NCBI GenBank assembly: GCA_964557975.1
Contig: CAZLCG010000002.1
Location: forward strand, 1 to 64,000
Direction: 5' to 3'
Length of the DNA: 64,000 nucleotides
DNA from: Fimenecus sp964557975
GTDB lineage: Bacteria > Bacillota > Clostridia > Oscillospirales > Acutalibacteraceae
The notes beneath the pieces were generated by a model. It did no database searches and was not told the origin of the DNA. It saw nothing but the letters and a program-made list of their open reading frames with translations. Of this stretch, positions 31,570 through 40,780 are shown one piece after another; the first letter of the stretch is position 1; the number at the start of each line of letters is the position of its first letter. A program made the translations under genes and the position numbers.

Positions 31570-32497
31570 TTTTCTCGGAATCGACACGAGCAACTATACC
31601 TCATCTGCCGCAATATACTGTTCCGAAACCGAGACGGTAATTCAGAAAAAGACGCCTTTGCCTGTTAAAACAGGCGAAAAGGGGCTTCGTCAGAGCGACG
31701 CGGTGTTTCATCACATTGTCGGGCTGCCGGAGGCTGTCAATGAATTGTTTTCCGAATTTAACGGTGAAATTTCGGCTGTTGGCGTTTCAGACGCGCCGAG
31801 AAGCGAAAGCGGTTCTTATATGCCTTGCTTTTTAGCGGGCGTTTCTGTTGCCCGAAGCGTTTCAAGCATTGCCAAAATACCTCTTTACCGCTTTTCTCAT
31901 CAGCAGGGGCATATTGCCGCTGTAATTATGAGTACAAAAAGCTTTGGGCTTTTAAGCAGAGATTTTATAGCGTTTCATCTTTCGGGCGGCACTACAGAGG
32001 CGGTTTTGGTAAAGCCATGCAGTGAAAATATTTTTACCACCGAAATAACAGCGAAATCACTTGACTTGAAAGCAGGTCAGGCGATTGACAGAACCGGAGT
32101 TATGCTGGGGCTTCCCTTTCCCTGCGGAGCGCGGCTTGACGCTCTTTCGCTCAAATCAGGCAGAGAATATAAAGTCAGAGCGTCGCTTAAAAATGCCGAC
32201 TGCTCGCTATCGGGTATTGAAAATAAGTGCAAAAAAATGTTTTCCGACGGCGAAACGGGCGAGGATATTGCAAAATTCTGTATTGACAGCATTATTTGCG
32301 CCGTTGACGGTATGTGTTCCGCTCTTTTAAAGGAATACGGCGATTTGCCCATAGTTTTTTCGGGCGGCGTTTCATCAAACACTCTTATAAGAAATTATTT
32401 TAAAGAAAAATACGGCGCTGTTTTTGCTTTGCCCGAATTTTCCTGCGACAATGCGGCGGGAACGGCGTTCTTAACTTCACTTAAACAAAAGGCTTAA
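31562..32497 (+). CDS. TsaD-like peptidase M22 family paralogue
   Basis: A 311-residue ASKHA-fold protein of the Kae1/TsaD (M22) family. LGIDTSNYTSSAA at the N-terminus and FHLSGGTTEAVLV are the phosphate-binding loops. The metal site normally H-M-E-x-H appears as SHQQGH. True TsaD makes the tRNA t6A modification; this clostridial paralogue in the nusB-xseA context is shorter and diverged, so its activity is unknown. It overlaps nusB by 8 nt and is followed 2 nt later by xseA. The genuine tsaD should be elsewhere in the genome. Confidence 0.75.
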   Translation: MSSFLGIDTSNYTSSAAIYCSETETVIQKKTPLPVKTGEKGLRQSDAVFHHIVGLPEAVNELFSEFNGEISAVGVSDAPRSESGSYMPCFLAGVSVARSVSSIAKIPLYRFSHQQGHIAAVIMSTKSFGLLSRDFIAFHLSGGTTEAVLVKPCSENIFTTEITAKSLDLKAGQAIDRTGVMLGLPFPCGARLDALSLKSGREYKVRASLKNADCSLSGIENKCKKMFSDGETGEDIAKFCIDSIICAVDGMCSALLKEYGDLPIVFSGGVSSNTLIRNYFKEKYGAVFALPEFSCDNAAGTAFLTSLKQKA

Positions 32498-32499
32498 TT

Positions 32500-33708
32500 A
32501 TGATTGACGCAAGACCTGTCGTAATGACTGTTACACAACTGAACAGATATGTAAAATCCATCCTTGACGGGGATTCCAACTTGAACTGCGTTTTTACTGT
32601 CGGTGAAATCTCTAATTTTACAAACCATTACAGGACGGGGCATCTTTATTTTACGCTAAAGGATGAAGCCTCCGCCGTAAAAGCGGTAATGTTCAGGGGC
32701 AACGCGTCAAGGCTTAGATTTATGCCCGAGAACGGGATGAGCGTTATTATAAGGGGCAGAGTTTCTGTTTTCGAGGCGACGGGTCAGTATCAGGTCTATG
32801 TTGACGATATGCAGCCTGACGGCGTAGGCGCGTTAAGCCTTGCTTATGAACAGCTTAAAGAAAAGCTCGCGGGCGAGGGCTTGTTTGACGCTTCTCATAA
32901 AAAGCCGATACCGCAGTATCCTCGTAAAATAGGCGTTATTACCTCTCCCACGGGCGCGGCTTTAAGGGATATTCTTAATATATTAAAACGCCGTTTTAAG
33001 TCTGCCGAGATCGTCTTTTATCCCGCTCAGGTTCAGGGCGATAACGCGGTTCCTCAGCTTGTCGAGGGCGTTCGGGAAATGAACCGTCGGCGCTGTGCCG
33101 ATGTTATAATAATCGGAAGAGGCGGCGGCTCAATAGAGGATTTGTGGGCTTTTAACAGCGAGGAGCTTGCAAGGGCGGTTTACGAATCAAAAATCCCCGT
33201 AATTTCGGCAGTCGGTCACGAAACGGATTTTACCGTATGCGATTTTGTTGCCGATTTACGCGCTCCAACTCCGTCGGCGGCGGCGGAGCTTGCGGTTCCC
33301 GATGAGGATGAGCAAAGAGTATATATAAATTCTTTATTTCATAAGCTTTATTCGCTCGTTTCCTCTGAGATAAAAACAAACAGAGATAAGCTTAATTTAT
33401 TATGTTCAAAAGAATGTCTTAATGACCCCTTAAGGTCGCTTGACGTTAAAAGAATGTATCTTGATAAGCTTACGAACGAACTGACCGCAATTGAAAGCAG
33501 GAGCATTGAAACCGAGAAACTCAAATTGCTTTCCGTTACCGAGAAGCTCGGCGTGGTCAACCCCGCGAATGTGCTTTTAAGAGGCTACAGCGCGGTATAT
33601 AAGGACGGAAAAATAATAAATTCCAAAAATAAAATAAAATCGGGCGACGACGTGAAGGTTACTTTTTCCGACGGCTCGGCTGTCTGCACGGTAAAGGAGA
33701 TTGAATAA
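32500..33708 (+). CDS. xseA: Exodeoxyribonuclease VII large subunit
   Basis: A 402-residue catalytic subunit of exonuclease VII, which degrades single-stranded DNA in both directions. An N-terminal OB-fold (about 8-100) binds DNA. The catalytic core shows GVITSPTGAALRDIL and IIIGRGGGSIEDLWAFN, and a long coiled-coil C-terminus binds XseB. It shares one nucleotide with xseB (TAATG), the usual arrangement. Confidence 0.96.
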   Translation: MIDARPVVMTVTQLNRYVKSILDGDSNLNCVFTVGEISNFTNHYRTGHLYFTLKDEASAVKAVMFRGNASRLRFMPENGMSVIIRGRVSVFEATGQYQVYVDDMQPDGVGALSLAYEQLKEKLAGEGLFDASHKKPIPQYPRKIGVITSPTGAALRDILNILKRRFKSAEIVFYPAQVQGDNAVPQLVEGVREMNRRRCADVIIIGRGGGSIEDLWAFNSEELARAVYESKIPVISAVGHETDFTVCDFVADLRAPTPSAAAELAVPDEDEQRVYINSLFHKLYSLVSSEIKTNRDKLNLLCSKECLNDPLRSLDVKRMYLDKLTNELTAIESRSIETEKLKLLSVTEKLGVVNPANVLLRGYSAVYKDGKIINSKNKIKSGDDVKVTFSDGSAVCTVKEIE

Positions 33709-33905
33709 TGGAAATGACTTATGAAAAAGCGATAAAGCGGCTTGAAGAAATTGTTGAAAAGCTCTCGGAAGGCTCCGCCACGCTTGAGGAGTCTCTCGCT
33801 CTGTTTGAGGAGGGAGCAAGGCTTTCTTCGTTCTGCAACGATAAGCTTAATACCGCCGAGCAGAAATTCACAGAGCTTGTAAATAAAAATATCGGGAGTG
33901 AATGA
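33708..33905 (+). CDS. xseB: Exodeoxyribonuclease VII small subunit
   Basis: A 65-residue helical hairpin protein with the family motif TYEKAIKRLEEIVEKLSEGSATLEESL. Several copies wrap the XseA coiled coil and hold exonuclease VII inactive until needed. The ATG overlaps the xseA stop; the downstream ispA start is within a few nt of its stop. Confidence 0.94.
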   Translation: MEMTYEKAIKRLEEIVEKLSEGSATLEESLALFEEGARLSSFCNDKLNTAEQKFTELVNKNIGSE

Positions 33906-33906
33906 T

Positions 33907-34794
33907 TTGGATAACAGCTGTTCTCTTGAAAAATATATAGACATTATAAACATCGCGCTCAAAAAGTATATATATTCGGTTCAAAACGGGCAGGATTATG
34001 TCATTGACGCTATGAATTACAGCGTTTCGAACGGCGGCAAAAGAATACGCCCTGTTCTTGTTTTGGAATTTTGCCGTGTCTGCGGCGGTAATGTTGAGGA
34101 CGCTTTGCCCTTTGCCTGCGCGGTTGAAATGATACATACCTATTCCCTTATTCATGACGATTTGCCCTGTATGGATAATGATGATATGAGAAGGGGAAAG
34201 CCCTCCTGCCACAAGGCTTTCGGCGAAGAATACGCGCTTTTGGCGGGCGACGGACTTTTAACCCTCGCTTTTGAAACGGCTCTTAAAGACGCGCGGGGAA
34301 TACTTCCCGAAAATAAGCTTAAAGCCGTCGAATCACTTGCTTATTTGGCCGGCGTCAGCGGGATGGTCGGCGGTCAGGTGCTCGATTTGCAAAGCGAACG
34401 CACCGAGCCTACGCTTAAAAAGCTTCAAACCGTTGACGCGCTGAAAACAGGCGCTTTGATAAAGGCTTCGGTTTTGCTCGGCTGTTACGCCGCGAACGCG
34501 ACCGATGAAAAACGGATCGACGCGGCGCTTAAATATGCCGAAAACATCGGTCTTGCGTTTCAGATTGTAGACGATATTCTTGACGTTACAAGCGACAGCG
34601 AAACGCTCGGCAAGCCTGTCGGCAGCGATGAAAAGAATGAAAAAATCACTTATGTTTCTCTTATGGGTATTGAAAAATCAAATAGGATTGTCAAAGAGCT
34701 TACAGACGGCGCGACAGAAGCCCTTAAAGCGTTCGGCAGCGATACCGATTTCCTTAAAAAGCTCGCATTAAGTCTTGCCGACAGAAAAAAATGA
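33907..34794 (+). CDS. ispA: Polyprenyl diphosphate (farnesyl/geranyl) synthase
   Basis: A 295-residue trans-isoprenyl diphosphate synthase. The first Asp-rich motif is DDLPCMDNDD, the second DDILD; GGKRIRPVLVL binds the substrate diphosphate. It condenses DMAPP with IPP, probably to FPP for undecaprenyl phosphate. I place the start at TTG 33907 (GGGAGTG upstream); a GTG at 33898 overlapping xseB is the alternative. The adjacent dxs provides precursors through the MEP pathway. Confidence 0.93.
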   Translation: MDNSCSLEKYIDIINIALKKYIYSVQNGQDYVIDAMNYSVSNGGKRIRPVLVLEFCRVCGGNVEDALPFACAVEMIHTYSLIHDDLPCMDNDDMRRGKPSCHKAFGEEYALLAGDGLLTLAFETALKDARGILPENKLKAVESLAYLAGVSGMVGGQVLDLQSERTEPTLKKLQTVDALKTGALIKASVLLGCYAANATDEKRIDAALKYAENIGLAFQIVDDILDVTSDSETLGKPVGSDEKNEKITYVSLMGIEKSNRIVKELTDGATEALKAFGSDTDFLKKLALSLADRKK

Positions 34795-34816
34795 TTCTGT
34801 CAAGAGGTGCTTTTTT

Positions 34817-36667
34817 ATGAAATATCTTGATAAAATAAATTCGCCTGACGATGTAAAAAAACTTGATAAAAAGGAGCTTCCCGAACTTGCTGAGGAGATA
34901 AGGAGCGTGCTTATAGACACTGTTTCAAAAAACGGCGGGCACTTGGCTTCAAATCTCGGCGTTGTTGAGCTTACAATTGCGCTCCACAGAGTTTTCAGCT
35001 CTCCGAAGGATAAAATTATCTGGGATGTAGGACACCAAACCTACACTCATAAGCTTCTTACGGGCAGATATAAGGATTTTGCAGCAATCAGGCGGGAGGG
35101 CGGTCCCTCGGGCTTTTCAATGCCGACGGAGAGCGAACACGACATATTTTTCAGCGGTCATTCGAGCGTTTCCATCTCACAGGCTCTCGGGGTAGCGACT
35201 GCGAACAGTCTAAATAACGATAAGCGCACAACCGTTGCCGTAATAGGCGACGGCGCTCTTACGGGCGGTCTTGCATACGAGGGGCTTAACAATGCGGGCA
35301 GAGTCGGAAAAAATCTTATAGTTATTTTAAACGACAACGAAATGTCGATTTCAAAAAACGTCGGTTCTGTCGCGAGGTATTTGGCGGTTATCCGTTCAAA
35401 ACCGGGTTATTTCAAGCTCAAAGCTCGCACGGAAAGGCTTATAAACCGTATCCCTTTAATCGGGAAAAAACTTTCCGCAAGGATATTTAAAACGAAAACA
35501 AAGCTTAAAAATTTAATATATAAAAGTACGTTTTTTGAGGATTTGGGCTTTCGCTATATGGGACCTATTGACGGACATAACATAGATCAGCTTTGCGAAG
35601 CGCTTGAGGGAGCGAAGCTCGTTAACAACGTACCCGTTTTGCTTCATATAAACACCGTTAAGGGTAAGGGCTACGATTTTGCAGAGAAATCGCCGAGCGA
35701 ATTTCACGGAATTTCAAGGTTTAACATAAATACGGGAGAGCCTATTTACAGCGGCAAAAACTTTTCTTCGGAGTTCGGCGGGTTTTTATGCGACGCGGCG
35801 AAAAAGGACAAGCGTATCTGCGCTGTCACCGCAGCTATGTCGCTCGGTACGGGGTTGAAGGACTTCAGCAGTATGTATCCTAAGCGCTTCTTTGACGTGG
35901 GCATAGCCGAGGAACACGCCGTTACCTTCTCCGCAGGGCTTGCAAGGGGCGGAATGTTGCCCGTTTTCGCCGTTTATTCAACGTTTTTACAGCGTTGCTT
36001 CGACCAGCTTGTACACGACGGCGCGATGCAGGGGCTTCATATGGTGCTTGCGGTTGACCGAGCGGGCTTTGTCGGTGAGGACGGTATTTCCCATCAGGGA
36101 ATACTTGACGCTTCGCTTTTAAACAGTATTCCCGGGATTACCGTATATTCGCCTACAACCTATTCGGGGCTTCGCCGGTGCTTTGTCACCGCCCTTTACC
36201 ACAGCGACGGTCTTGTGGCGATCCGATACCCGAGAGGGCAGGAAAAGCCCATTCCCGAAAACATAGACTTTGTTTCGGAAAACTATGATGTCTACGGCAG
36301 CAAAAGCTCCGAAAATGTTATAGTTACATACGGCAGAATTTTTTCTCACGCCTGCGCCGCGCGCGACAGACTTGTCGGCGAGGGAAGGGATTTTTCGGTC
36401 GTTAAGCTTAACAGAATTACTCCCATTGACAGAGAAGCCGTTAAAATCGCTGCAAATTCAAAAAACATTTTCTTCTTTGAAGAGGGTATTAAAAACGGCG
36501 GCATAGGCGAAACCTTCGGTTCGCTGCTGAGCGAAAGCGGCTATAAGGGTAATTACAGGCTTACGGCTGTAAACAATGAATTTGTTGAACACGCGTCAGT
36601 ATCAAGACTTTATGAGAAATACAGCCTTGACGCTGACGGAATGTATAATATTTGTTCGGAGAATTAG
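34817..36667 (+). CDS. dxs: 1-deoxy-D-xylulose-5-phosphate synthase
   Basis: A 616-residue thiamine-diphosphate enzyme that condenses pyruvate and glyceraldehyde-3-phosphate in the first step of the MEP isoprenoid pathway. HLASNLGVVELT and WDVGHQTYTHKLLTGR begin the ThDP domain. GDGALTGGLAYEGLNNAG is the cofactor-binding loop, and FDVGIAEEHAVTFSAGLA marks the second domain. The ATG at 34817 has AAGAGGTG upstream; an earlier in-frame start at 34775 inside ispA is rejected. It is in the ispA-dxs-tlyA-nadK series. Confidence 0.97.
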   Translation: MKYLDKINSPDDVKKLDKKELPELAEEIRSVLIDTVSKNGGHLASNLGVVELTIALHRVFSSPKDKIIWDVGHQTYTHKLLTGRYKDFAAIRREGGPSGFSMPTESEHDIFFSGHSSVSISQALGVATANSLNNDKRTTVAVIGDGALTGGLAYEGLNNAGRVGKNLIVILNDNEMSISKNVGSVARYLAVIRSKPGYFKLKARTERLINRIPLIGKKLSARIFKTKTKLKNLIYKSTFFEDLGFRYMGPIDGHNIDQLCEALEGAKLVNNVPVLLHINTVKGKGYDFAEKSPSEFHGISRFNINTGEPIYSGKNFSSEFGGFLCDAAKKDKRICAVTAAMSLGTGLKDFSSMYPKRFFDVGIAEEHAVTFSAGLARGGMLPVFAVYSTFLQRCFDQLVHDGAMQGLHMVLAVDRAGFVGEDGISHQGILDASLLNSIPGITVYSPTTYSGLRRCFVTALYHSDGLVAIRYPRGQEKPIPENIDFVSENYDVYGSKSSENVIVTYGRIFSHACAARDRLVGEGRDFSVVKLNRITPIDREAVKIAANSKNIFFFEEGIKNGGIGETFGSLLSESGYKGNYRLTAVNNEFVEHASVSRLYEKYSLDADGMYNICSEN

Positions 36668-36670
36668 GTT

Positions 36671-37489
36671 ATGTCTGAGGAAAGGAAAAGACTTGATGTT
36701 GCGGTTTTTGAGCGGGGCCTTGCCGACAGCCGCGCAAAGGCGGGCGCGCTTATAATGGCTGGCAGCGTTTATGTTAACGGTCAAAAGGCAACAAAAGCAG
36801 GGCAAACCCTAAAAACCTCCGATAAAATCGAGGTCAGGGGCGAAAAACTCCCGTTTGTCAGCCGAGGGGGATTGAAGCTGTCTAAGGCGCTTAAATCGTT
36901 CGGCATAAGCCTCGACGGGCTTGTATGTATGGATATAGGCGCTTCAACGGGCGGTTTTACGGACTGTATGCTTCAAAACAACGCAAAAAAGGTTTTTTCG
37001 GTTGACGTCGGCTACGGTCAGCTCGCGTGGAAGCTACGCACGGACGGGCGAGTGGTTAATATGGAGAGAACCAATTTTCGTTATCTTACCCGTGACGACG
37101 TCGGGTGTATGATAGACTTTGCAAGCGTCGATGTTTCTTTTATATCGCTAAAAATTATTCTGCCCGTGCTTCGTGAGCTTTTAAATGACGGATGTACGGC
37201 TGTCTGCCTTATTAAACCGCAGTTCGAGGCGGGACGCGGCAAGGTCGGCAAAAAGGGCGTCGTAAGGGAAATATCCGTTCACAAAGAGGTTGTAGGCGAT
37301 ATACTCGGCTTTGCGGTCGGCGCAGGCTTTTCCGTTTTGGGGCTTGATTTTTCACCCGTAAAAGGACCCGAGGGCAATATTGAATACCTTATGTATATAA
37401 AAAAGTCGGATAACCCTGAAAATACGGTTGATGATTTTGAGCACACAGTCGAAAAATCGCATTTAATACTTAACAAGGCGGGTGAATAA
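36671..37489 (+). CDS. tlyA: TlyA family rRNA (cytidine-2'-O)-methyltransferase
   Basis: A 272-residue protein with an N-terminal S4 RNA-binding domain (RLDVAVFERGLADSRAKAGALI...) and an FtsJ-like Rossmann methyltransferase (DIGASTGGFTDCMLQNNA with the following DVGYGQLAWKLR). TlyA proteins 2'-O-methylate rRNA; the old name hemolysin A is historical. It lies in the conserved clostridial order dxs-tlyA-nadK-argR-recN. ATG 36671 is 3 nt after dxs. Confidence 0.94.
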   Translation: MSEERKRLDVAVFERGLADSRAKAGALIMAGSVYVNGQKATKAGQTLKTSDKIEVRGEKLPFVSRGGLKLSKALKSFGISLDGLVCMDIGASTGGFTDCMLQNNAKKVFSVDVGYGQLAWKLRTDGRVVNMERTNFRYLTRDDVGCMIDFASVDVSFISLKIILPVLRELLNDGCTAVCLIKPQFEAGRGKVGKKGVVREISVHKEVVGDILGFAVGAGFSVLGLDFSPVKGPEGNIEYLMYIKKSDNPENTVDDFEHTVEKSHLILNKAGE

Positions 37490-37490
37490 A

Positions 37491-38351
37491 TTGAAAATTG
37501 CTCTGTTGCCGAATTTAACAAGAACATACGCCCTTGAGGTAACTTACGGGGTGTGCGATTTTCTTTCAAACAGAAACGTTGAGTTTTTCTTTGAAAAGGA
37601 GCTTGAAAAAGAGCTTTCCGAAAAGTATAATTTTCTTTCGGAGGACGAGCTTTTTTCGGCTTGCGACGTTGTTATCGCTATAGGCGGCGACGGCTCGATT
37701 ATCCACGCGGCGAAGAAGGCGTGCAAATACGGCAAGGCGATTTTAGGCGTAAACGCAGGCAATCTTGCGTTTATGGCAGGTGTTGAAAAGCACGAGCTTG
37801 ATTTGCTTGAATGCCTTATTGACGGCGAATACTCAACCGATAAAAGAATGCTGCTCGACGTTTCGGTGCTTGACGGAAACGGCAGGGAAATAATAAAAGA
37901 GGATTTTTGCATAAACGACATTGTTATAGCCCGAGGCGAAATGATCAAGCTTGTCAATTTAAACGTATCGTGCGACGGTAAAAGGATTAACAATTATTAT
38001 GCGGACGGCATAATTATCTCAACCCCGACAGGCTCAACGGCTTATTCTCTGTCGGCAGGCGGTCCCGTTGTCGACCCGAGAATTGAAAGCATTGTTTTAA
38101 CGCCTATTTGCACCCATTCTCTTTTCGCGCGTTCAATTATTTTTGACTCGGAATCAGAAATATCCGTCAGTATTCCCGAAAACGAAAAAGAAAAAATATG
38201 TATCTCCTGCGACGGCGACGATTCGGTTGAAATTCCGTGCGGCAGTAAGCTGATAATAAAAAAATCAAGCGTTTATGCGGACTTTATAAGAATAAAAAAC
38301 GAATCTTTTATCGACGTGCTTAACAGTAAGCTGGCTCAGAGGAGGGCTTGA
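37491..38351 (+). CDS. nadK: NAD kinase
   Basis: A 286-residue NAD/diacylglycerol-kinase-fold enzyme that phosphorylates NAD+ to NADP+. The motifs AIGGDGSIIHAAKKA, GVNAGNLAFMAG and TPTGSTAYSLSAGGPVV are diagnostic and complete. The most likely start is TTG 37491 just after the tlyA stop (GGGTGA upstream, product beginning KIALLPN). A GTG at 37482 overlapping tlyA is possible. NADP made here would feed the transhydrogenase-like complex at 6-11 kb and biosynthesis. Confidence 0.95.
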   Translation: MKIALLPNLTRTYALEVTYGVCDFLSNRNVEFFFEKELEKELSEKYNFLSEDELFSACDVVIAIGGDGSIIHAAKKACKYGKAILGVNAGNLAFMAGVEKHELDLLECLIDGEYSTDKRMLLDVSVLDGNGREIIKEDFCINDIVIARGEMIKLVNLNVSCDGKRINNYYADGIIISTPTGSTAYSLSAGGPVVDPRIESIVLTPICTHSLFARSIIFDSESEISVSIPENEKEKICISCDGDDSVEIPCGSKLIIKKSSVYADFIRIKNESFIDVLNSKLAQRRA

Positions 38352-38352
38352 A

Positions 38353-38814
38353 ATGAAAAAGAAAAGACACGAGCTTATTTTAAAGCTTATCAGACAGCGG
38401 GATATTGCAACTCAGGAGGAATTGCTTTCCCTGCTTATCGAAAACGGCTTTCCCGTTACTCAGGCGACGGTTTCAAGGGATATAAACGAGCTTCATCTCG
38501 TAAAGACCCAAGGCGCGAACGGGCAGAAATACGCGTTAAACGACCGTTCCGCCCACAATTCAAAGAAGTTTTACTCGATTTTCTCACAGTCTGTAATAAT
38601 GGCTGATTATGCGGGAAATATCTGCTCCGTAAAATGCTTTTCGGGCACGGCTAACGCCGCAGCGGCTACAATAGACGCTATTGAATATCCCGAAATCGTC
38701 GGCACTATTGCCGGCGACGACACTTTGTTTGTGCTTTTAAGAACGGAACAGGCGGCAAAGGCTTTTAAAGAAAAAATAGAAAAAATCCAAAACGGTGAGG
38801 AAAATGCTTTCTAA
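38353..38814 (+). CDS. argR: Arginine repressor
   Basis: A 153-residue ArgR/AhrC regulator. The N-terminal winged helix (about 1-70) includes TQEELLSLLIENGFPVTQATVSRDI. The C-terminal arginine-binding, hexamer-forming domain includes GTIAGDDTLFVLLR. It senses arginine and represses its synthesis. It sits between nadK (1-nt gap) and recN (overlap), a conserved position in Firmicutes, although no arg genes are in the window. Confidence 0.95.
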   Translation: MKKKRHELILKLIRQRDIATQEELLSLLIENGFPVTQATVSRDINELHLVKTQGANGQKYALNDRSAHNSKKFYSIFSQSVIMADYAGNICSVKCFSGTANAAAATIDAIEYPEIVGTIAGDDTLFVLLRTEQAAKAFKEKIEKIQNGEENAF

Positions 38815-40483
38815 TCTGCAAATTGAAAACATTGCTGTAATTAAAAAGGCTGCCATAGATTTTCGGGACGGCTTTAATGTTATGTCGGGCGAAACCGGCG
38901 CGGGTAAATCTATTATCATAGATTCGCTTAACGCCGTTCTGGGCGAGCGCACTTCAAGAGAGCTTATCCGTTCGGACAGCTCTTCCGCGTCGGTCAGCGC
39001 CGTATTTTTTGATAATTCACCGGAGGTTAAAAATATTTTAAATGAATTTGATATTGAACCGGAGGAGGACGGCTCGATAATAATCAGCCGAAAAATGACC
39101 TGCGACGGTAAGAACATATGCAAGATAAACGGCTGCGGCGTTACTGTTTCAATGCTTAAAAGACTTGGTAAACAGCTTGTAAACATTCACGGTCAGCTTG
39201 ACAGTCAAGCCTTGCTCAATCCCGAAAATCACCTTTTATATATTGACAGAATCGCCGAAAATTCAGCCGCCCTTGAGGACTTTAAATTAACCTTCAACAA
39301 ATATTCCGAAGCTCTTAATCAGCTTAATTCGCTCGAATTAAACGAAGAAGAAAAGGCTCGCAGGCTTGATATTCTCAATTATCAGATCGACGAGCTTGAA
39401 AAGGCAAAAATAAGGGCAGGCGAGTGGGAGGAGCTTAAGCAAAAACAGCGGTTATTCAGAAATTCCGAAAAAATAATTGAGCTTTTAAACGCTTCTTATG
39501 CCGCTTTAAACGGCTCGGATGATACGGATGGCGCCGTATCTCTCGGCTTTACGGCGGCAAAATGCCTTCAAAACGCCGCAAATCTAAGCGAGAATTTTGA
39601 AAGCATATCAAAAAAAATTGCAGATTCCGTTTATGAATTGAGCGATTACTGCGATGAGGTCAGAAATATGCTTGACGCGGCGGAGTTTGACGAGTCGGAT
39701 ATTGACGCGGTTGAAGAAAGGCTCGATTTGTTATACAGGCTTTCAAAAAAATACGGTGCGACCGAGGAAGAAATGCTTGATTTTTATTCTCGAGCCGTCG
39801 AAGAAAGAGACGGCATCGATAATGCCGACGAGTTAAAAGAAAAGCTTAAAAAACAGGCTTCAGCGCTTTATAATGAGGCTCTCATAAAGGCAAAGGAGCT
39901 TTCTGAAACCAGAAAAAAAGCAGGCGAGAGATTTTCGGTTGACGTGTGCGGAGAATTGAAATTTCTTGATATGCCGTCTGTTAAGTTTTATGTAGATATT
40001 GCCGAAACGGACTTGAATGAAAACGGGATTGATACGGTTGAATTTTTCCTTTCCGCAAACGCAGGCGAAGCGCCGAAGCCGCTTCATAAAATCGCTTCGG
40101 GCGGCGAGCTTTCGAGAATAATGCTCGCAATCAAGAGCGTCCTTGCGGATAAGGATAATATCGGAACGCTCGTTTTTGACGAAATTGACGCGGGCGTAAG
40201 CGGCAGAGCCGCGCAAAAAATAGCTATGAAGCTAAAGCAGGTTTCACTGTTACATCAGGTTATATGCGTTACCCATTTAGCGCAGATTGCCGCCTTTGCG
40301 GACGAGCATATGCTTATTGAAAAAACCGAAAGGGACGGTAAAACCTTTACCGAGCTTCGTTCACTTGATTATATCGGCAGAAAATATGAGCTTGCGCGCA
40401 TTATGGGCGGTCTTACCGTAACCGAGAGCCAGCTTAAATCAGCAGAGGAGCTTTTATACGGCGCGGGTATAAAAAACAGTTGA
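38804..40483 (+). CDS. recN: DNA repair protein RecN
   Basis: A 559-residue SMC-like ATPase recruited to double-strand breaks. It begins LSNLQIENIAVIKKAAIDF, has Walker A GETGAGKS (about 29-36), two coiled-coil arms, and the C-terminal ASGGELSRIMLA signature with Walker B TLVFDEIDAGVSG. The canonical N-terminus supports ATG 38804; a GTG at 38795 is in frame. It overlaps argR by 11 nt. The promoter of tyrS overlaps its stop codon. Confidence 0.96.
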   Translation: MLSNLQIENIAVIKKAAIDFRDGFNVMSGETGAGKSIIIDSLNAVLGERTSRELIRSDSSSASVSAVFFDNSPEVKNILNEFDIEPEEDGSIIISRKMTCDGKNICKINGCGVTVSMLKRLGKQLVNIHGQLDSQALLNPENHLLYIDRIAENSAALEDFKLTFNKYSEALNQLNSLELNEEEKARRLDILNYQIDELEKAKIRAGEWEELKQKQRLFRNSEKIIELLNASYAALNGSDDTDGAVSLGFTAAKCLQNAANLSENFESISKKIADSVYELSDYCDEVRNMLDAAEFDESDIDAVEERLDLLYRLSKKYGATEEEMLDFYSRAVEERDGIDNADELKEKLKKQASALYNEALIKAKELSETRKKAGERFSVDVCGELKFLDMPSVKFYVDIAETDLNENGIDTVEFFLSANAGEAPKPLHKIASGGELSRIMLAIKSVLADKDNIGTLVFDEIDAGVSGRAAQKIAMKLKQVSLLHQVICVTHLAQIAAFADEHMLIEKTERDGKTFTELRSLDYIGRKYELARIMGGLTVTESQLKSAEELLYGAGIKNS

Positions 40484-40508
40484 CAAAATAAAATATAACA
40501 ATTATAAT
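40480..40508 (+). promoter_or_regulatory. Consensus promoter of tyrS T-box transcript
   Basis: Perfect TTGACA (40480-40485), a 17-nt spacer and perfect TATAAT (40503-40508). The -35 box overlaps the recN stop codon. Transcription should start near 40515. Confidence 0.9.
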
Positions 40509-40514
40509 CCATAT

Positions 40515-40768
40515 ATCGGCTGTGATGAGAAGAAGTAAGATTTTGCCGTTTTTTAAGAGAGCTTTCGTTCGGTGCGAGAAAGTAAAACGGGTTTTTGAAA
40601 TACATCTCGGAGCCGCTCCGCCGAAAAATACAGTAGGCGGCGCCGTTCGGTAAGCGTTAATTACCCGAGTTTTTAAAACTCACTGAGGTTATATCCGCGA
40701 GGGTATGGCGTTCAGAGGTGGTACCGTGTTATAAACACCCTCTGCTTTTTGCGGAGGGTATTTTTTTT
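40515..40768 (+). promoter_or_regulatory. T-box leader (tyrosine) upstream of tyrS
   Basis: The conserved T-box AGGTGGTACCGTG lies at about 40715-40727, followed by the terminator ACCCTCTGC...GCGGAGGGT plus eight Ts (40737-40768). The stem I region has AAGAAGTA near its 5' side, and GAAATACATC on its 3' side places UAC (40601-40603), a Tyr codon, as specifier. Uncharged tRNA-Tyr should stabilise the antiterminator and switch tyrS on. Confidence 0.93.
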
Positions 40769-40780
40769 GGAGGTCAAATT

